Of a stretch of DNA of 64,000 nt, positions 60,998 to 64,000 are shown one piece after another. Positions within the stretch are counted from its first letter, which is position 1. Every line of letters begins with the position of its first letter. The notes under the pieces were generated by a model, which saw nothing but the letters and a program-made list of their open reading frames with translations, made no database searches and was not told the origin of the DNA. Position numbers and translations under genes: made by a program. Origin of the DNA: Flavobacteriales bacterium (GTDB lineage: Bacteria; Bacteroidota; Bacteroidia; Flavobacteriales; Weeksellaceae); contig JACJZS010000002.1 of NCBI GenBank assembly GCA_020635515.1, positions 496,001 through 560,000 on the forward strand, given 5' to 3'.

Positions 60998-61005
60998 CAA
61001 ATATA
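60998..61005 (-). promoter_or_regulatory. -7 element for lysC-olsF (TATATTTG)
   Basis: Exact TAnnTTTG match 32 bases before ATG 60966. No lysine riboswitch-like structure is seen in the 147-base gap. Confidence 0.5.
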
Positions 61006-61082
61006 GTACAATTCTCTAAATAAAAGAATGAAACCTTTATGAGATAAAATTCTAATTCAACGAAAAAAGCTCAGTTTAATCC

Positions 61083-61100
61083 ACTAAATACGTGTTTAGT
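61083..61100. terminator. Weak hairpin after the helix-hairpin-helix gene
   Basis: Six-base arms (ACTAAA with TTTAGT) around TACGTG, 14 bases past the stop. The minus-strand T-run is distant, so this is tentative. Confidence 0.3.
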
Positions 61101-61113
61101 TATTCTTTTTAAA

Positions 61114-62238
61114 CTAAAACTCTACATACCAAAGAATTTTTTCTAAATCTGAGGAATTTTTGATAATCGAAGCCAAAGATTCCTTTGTTATTCTAGATTG
61201 ATAACGAAAATCTAAAATTTGTTGTTTGTATTTCTTTAGGTAAATCTGATTGTACAAATCACTTTCGGAGCAAGAGTTTACGTTGATTTTATTTACTTTG
61301 GATTCATCTAGCGAAAAATCAGAAATTATCTGCTTTGCTACTTCTTTATCGATACCGTATACATCATAAACTTGCTCTTTCTTAGCAAATCCACCTAGTG
61401 CTTTTCTAAAGCCAATAATTCTTCCTTTTATTTTATCCGAAAGATTGTAGTTCGCTAAATCATAAAATGTAATTGAATTTAAATCTTTCTCTGATTTTAA
61501 TGCTTTTACTTCTTCTTTAACTATTTCTTTTTGATTCTGTACCGAACTTAAAACAATAAATGGCTCTAATTCAGTAAACTTTTCATCGGAAACTGCATAA
61601 CATCGTTGCAACTGATTTTTTGAAGAGAAGTTTCCTCCTAGTGAATTCTTATATTTTAGAATCGTAGTTGCTTGTTTTTCAGTGAATCCTATATTTTGCC
61701 AATCTGAAACAGAATATGTATTAGGATTAAACTTTTTTAACGTATAGTTTACATTTTGTCTCTCTCCCCTTTCTGTATTGTACTGATTATTTTGGAATTC
61801 TTTTTTATAACTGGAAGTTGTCTTTACATCAGAAAGCTGAATGTATGGCTTTAATTCTTCCAGCTTTTTATCTGAAATCACAAAACACTCGTCTAAATCA
61901 TCTATCGACTTAAAATTTCCTCCTTTTATGTATTTGAATTTAATAATTGCACTCGCCTGTTTTTCAGAAAATCCTAATTCCTCCCATTGCTTTTGAGTTA
62001 ACGCATTAGGATTAAATGGAGAATAGACTTTAGAACTTTTCTCTTGTTTTTGTTCCTCTAAAGTATCTTGTTCTAATTTATAAACGAGTAATTCTTGAGC
62101 AATTTGAGAACCTTTATCACTAGTAGAATAATAATTTTTATCTACATACATATACGCATGAATCAAAACAATACAAATAGATAGACTTAAAATCCCTAAC
62201 TGTTGACTTCTAATTATACGAATCCGTGGAGTTTTCAT
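61114..62238 (-). CDS. Membrane-anchored helix-hairpin-helix (ComEA-like) protein
   Basis: A 374-residue protein with one N-terminal helix (about residues 13-33, LGILSLSICIVLIHAYMYV) and three or four extracytoplasmic HhH modules. Two adjacent modules are near copies (FNPNALTQKQWEELGFSEKQ and FNPNTYSVSDWQNIGFTEKQ). Later ones read TFYDLANYNLSDKIKGRIIG and KINVNSCSESDLYNQIYLKK. ComEA-like proteins bind DNA in the periplasm during uptake; Bacteroidota proteins of this type also occur without competence genes. It lies 5 bases after the symporter gene in the same direction. Confidence 0.85.
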   Translation of the reverse strand: MKTPRIRIIRSQQLGILSLSICIVLIHAYMYVDKNYYSTSDKGSQIAQELLVYKLEQDTLEEQKQEKSSKVYSPFNPNALTQKQWEELGFSEKQASAIIKFKYIKGGNFKSIDDLDECFVISDKKLEELKPYIQLSDVKTTSSYKKEFQNNQYNTERGERQNVNYTLKKFNPNTYSVSDWQNIGFTEKQATTILKYKNSLGGNFSSKNQLQRCYAVSDEKFTELEPFIVLSSVQNQKEIVKEEVKALKSEKDLNSITFYDLANYNLSDKIKGRIIGFRKALGGFAKKEQVYDVYGIDKEVAKQIISDFSLDESKVNKINVNSCSESDLYNQIYLKKYKQQILDFRYQSRITKESLASIIKNSSDLEKILWYVEF

Positions 62239-62243
62239 TAAAA

Positions 62244-63854
62244 CTAATCTTCTTCTTTTTCTGTAATTGCTTTTATATATTTTCTAACTTCCTCTTTTAC
62301 TTTTGGAAATAAAATAAACAATCCTATAATATTAGGAATTGCCATTGCAAAAATCATTGCATCTGAGAAATTAATTACCGAATCTAATTCAATTGCAGCA
62401 CCTAAAATAATCATTAAACAAAAAATGATTTTAAATGTATAATCTGATTTCTTTGACCTCCCAAAAACATACATCCAACTTTGTAACCCATAGTAAGACC
62501 AAGAAAGCATCGTAGAAAATGCGAACATAAATACTGCAACAGTTAGCACATAAGGGAACCAAGGCAATACTTTAGCAAATGCTCTAGAAGTAGCTAAAAC
62601 TCCATCAATTTCTTTCACACCGTATTGCATAACAGTACCATCTGTATTGGTAAGAATAATTACTAATGCTGTAATAGTACAAACAACAACAGTATCTATA
62701 AACGGACCTAAAAGCGCTACTAAACCTTCTGACGCAGGAAACCTTGTTTTTACTGCAGAGTGAGCAATACTTGCCGAACCGACACCTGCTTCATTAGAGA
62801 AAACGGCACGCTGAAAACCAATAAACATTACTCCTATAACTCCTCCTGCAATTCCTTCGGGATTAAATGCTCCATCTATTATTTGACTAAAAGCAAATCC
62901 TATTTTATCAAAATTAAGAATCAAAATAACAATTGCCGCTAAAAAATAAATTCCAATCATAAATGGAACTATTCTTTCTGCAATTTTCCCGATTCGTTTT
63001 ACACCTCCTATAATAACAATCCCAACTAATATAGATAAAAACAATCCGAAAACTGCTCCAGCAGAAGCAGATTCTAAATGAACAATTGAATTAAACTGTT
63101 TTGCTGCTTGATTTGCTTGAAACATATTCCCTGCACCTAAAGATCCGCCTACACACATAATTGCAAAAAACACAGCTAGAATTTTCCCTAACTTTTCTAA
63201 TTTAAATTCTTTTAAGCCTTTAGAAAGGTAGTACATAGGACCTCCATAAATGGTTCCGTCTTTTTCTACATCTCTATACTTCACACCTAAGGTGCATTCT
63301 ACAAACTTAGAACTCATTCCTACCAATCCTGCCAAAATCATCCACAATGTAGCTCCTGGCCCTCCTAATGAAAGAGCTATAGCAACACCCGCTATATTCC
63401 CTAAACCTACTGTTGCCGATAGTGCAGCTGTAAACGCCTGAAAGTGTGAAACCTCCCCTATTGCTCCTTCTACTCTAATTGTCTCTATAGAATCTCCACC
63501 TGGAGTTACATCTCCTTTCATAGGAGCCACTGTTACATGATCTATATTGTCATAATGTCCTTTGGCAACCTTAACACCCGTAATAAAATACCTAATGTTA
63601 GGAAATTTAAAAATAAGAGTAAATAAAAATCCTGTTAGGAATAAAACAATAACAACTAAAGGCACTTCTACGCCTTTTGCTACTTCTACAGAATAAAAAA
63701 TAAATCCACTCCATGCATCAGAAATAGGTTTAAACCAATCATCAAAAGTGCTGTCCAGTCCTTTTTTAGATTCTTGGGAAAGAAGTAATGTTGAAATTAA
63801 TAAAGCAATTGGCGTAAATACGTTTTTTCTGATGTAAAGATTAAAATCTCGCAT
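62244..63854 (-). CDS. Alanine/glycine:cation symporter (AGCS family)
   Basis: The 536-residue transporter has about 11 membrane helices and the family signatures FTAALSATVGLGNIAGVAIALSLGGPGATLW and GPMYYLSKGLK. It also has GFQRAVFSNEAGVGSASIAHSAVKT, the conserved helix of AGCS proteins. It takes up alanine or glycine with Na+ or H+. The N-terminal extension (residues 1-60, with a possible signal-like helix LLISTLLLS) is longer than in many members. It is the first gene of a two-gene unit; no exact -7 match is seen upstream. Confidence 0.93.
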   Translation of the reverse strand: MRDFNLYIRKNVFTPIALLISTLLLSQESKKGLDSTFDDWFKPISDAWSGFIFYSVEVAKGVEVPLVVIVLFLTGFLFTLIFKFPNIRYFITGVKVAKGHYDNIDHVTVAPMKGDVTPGGDSIETIRVEGAIGEVSHFQAFTAALSATVGLGNIAGVAIALSLGGPGATLWMILAGLVGMSSKFVECTLGVKYRDVEKDGTIYGGPMYYLSKGLKEFKLEKLGKILAVFFAIMCVGGSLGAGNMFQANQAAKQFNSIVHLESASAGAVFGLFLSILVGIVIIGGVKRIGKIAERIVPFMIGIYFLAAIVILILNFDKIGFAFSQIIDGAFNPEGIAGGVIGVMFIGFQRAVFSNEAGVGSASIAHSAVKTRFPASEGLVALLGPFIDTVVVCTITALVIILTNTDGTVMQYGVKEIDGVLATSRAFAKVLPWFPYVLTVAVFMFAFSTMLSWSYYGLQSWMYVFGRSKKSDYTFKIIFCLMIILGAAIELDSVINFSDAMIFAMAIPNIIGLFILFPKVKEEVRKYIKAITEKEED

Positions 63855-63933
63855 AAATGGTAATTAATTTTAAAATCAGTGACAAATTAACTAAAAATTA
63901 TGCGGAACAACAAACTACTCAAAATTTGAACAT

Positions 63934-63964
63934 AAAAAAAATGCTTCACAAAATTTGCAAAGCA
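63934..63964 (-). terminator. Rho-independent terminator of a minus-strand gene beyond the window
   Basis: On the minus strand an 8-base stem (63957-63964 with 63942-63949, two G-T pairs) is followed by eight T (63941-63934). It would end a gene running in from beyond base 64000. All three minus frames stop within about 25 bases of the edge, so that gene cannot be read. Confidence 0.65.
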
Positions 63965-64000
63965 CTTAATCGAAGTTTTTCAACTTTTATTTTCTAATTC

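Noticed and set aside
60967..61113. Lysine riboswitch before lysC
   Set aside because: The 147-base gap has no multi-helix fold and the promoter is only 32 bases before the start.
1..64000. tRNA or rRNA genes
   Set aside because: I saw no cloverleaf with a conserved T-arm and no rRNA-like tract in the intergenic regions; a tRNAscan-type search would settle it.

Overview
The window is AT-rich chromosomal DNA from a member of the Bacteroidota, most likely a flavobacterium (class Flavobacteriia). Three things support this. One secreted protein ends in a type IX secretion (T9SS) sorting domain. Many genes are typical of the class: a TamL-type lipoprotein barrel, DUF6452/DUF6048 next to rlmD, DUF4230, an OlsF-type PlsC-GNAT fusion and a PaiB-like protein. 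More than twenty genes have a match to the Bacteroidota -7 promoter element TAnnTTTG 10 to 80 bases upstream, and no regular Shine-Dalgarno sequences are seen. The genus cannot be named from the sequence alone.

Layout. 1-3.5 kb: the tail of creD, a secreted ubiquitin-like protein with a T9SS sorting domain, a secreted orphan protein, a PaiB-like flavoprotein and a two-gene cassette (DUF6934-like plus a 52-residue protein). 3.7-8.2 kb: the unit spoU-phr, divergent from tamL. 8.3-13.6 kb: one tightly packed minus-strand unit glyS-thrB-thrC-glycosyltransferase-clpP. 13.7-20 kb: a ZIP transporter with a methyltransferase, a PhoB/PhoR-like two-component pair, a class III aminotransferase, hemG and tsaB. 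20-27.6 kb: trpB-trpA-hflX, a thioredoxin-like lipoprotein with no active-site cysteines, DUF4230, a TonB-like secreted protein, an O-methyltransferase, an NlpC/P60 peptidase and a 2-hydroxyacid dehydrogenase. 27.7-40 kb: M3 peptidase, tatC, HAD phosphatase, Crp/Fnr regulator, a large protein with a nucleoside-phosphorylase-like C-terminus, sixA-ppk1, a double OmpA protein and an exported pullulanase.

40-41.5 kb is a scar with a probably foreign DUF1801 gene and a heavily decayed methyltransferase. 41.5-49.5 kb: a CDF transporter, hisA-ABC transporter unit, a 55-bp tandem repeat, an SLC45-like sugar transporter, rimK and cbpA-cbpM. 49.5-55.7 kb: the unit purM-purN-acyltransferase-hotdog thioesterase-menF, divergent from rlmD-DUF6452-DUF6048. 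55.8-57.9 kb is a second accessory island. In it a toxin-antitoxin pair is interrupted by a MITE-like element, a second copy of that element lies 1.3 kb away, and an orphan AT-rich gene sits between 19-bp inverted repeats. 57.9-64 kb: an ornithine/glycine-lipid type acyltransferase fusion, aspartate kinase, a helix-hairpin-helix protein and an alanine/glycine:cation symporter.

Most genes are housekeeping: threonine and lysine family amino acids, tryptophan, histidine, purines, menaquinone, haem and polyphosphate. lysC, thrB and thrC all serve aspartate-family synthesis but lie in separate units. The best candidate for an undescribed system is the secreted ubiquitin mimic at 461-988. It matches eukaryotic ubiquitin closely without gaps, lacks the conjugating Gly-Gly tail, and carries signals for the inner-membrane Sec system and for T9SS export.
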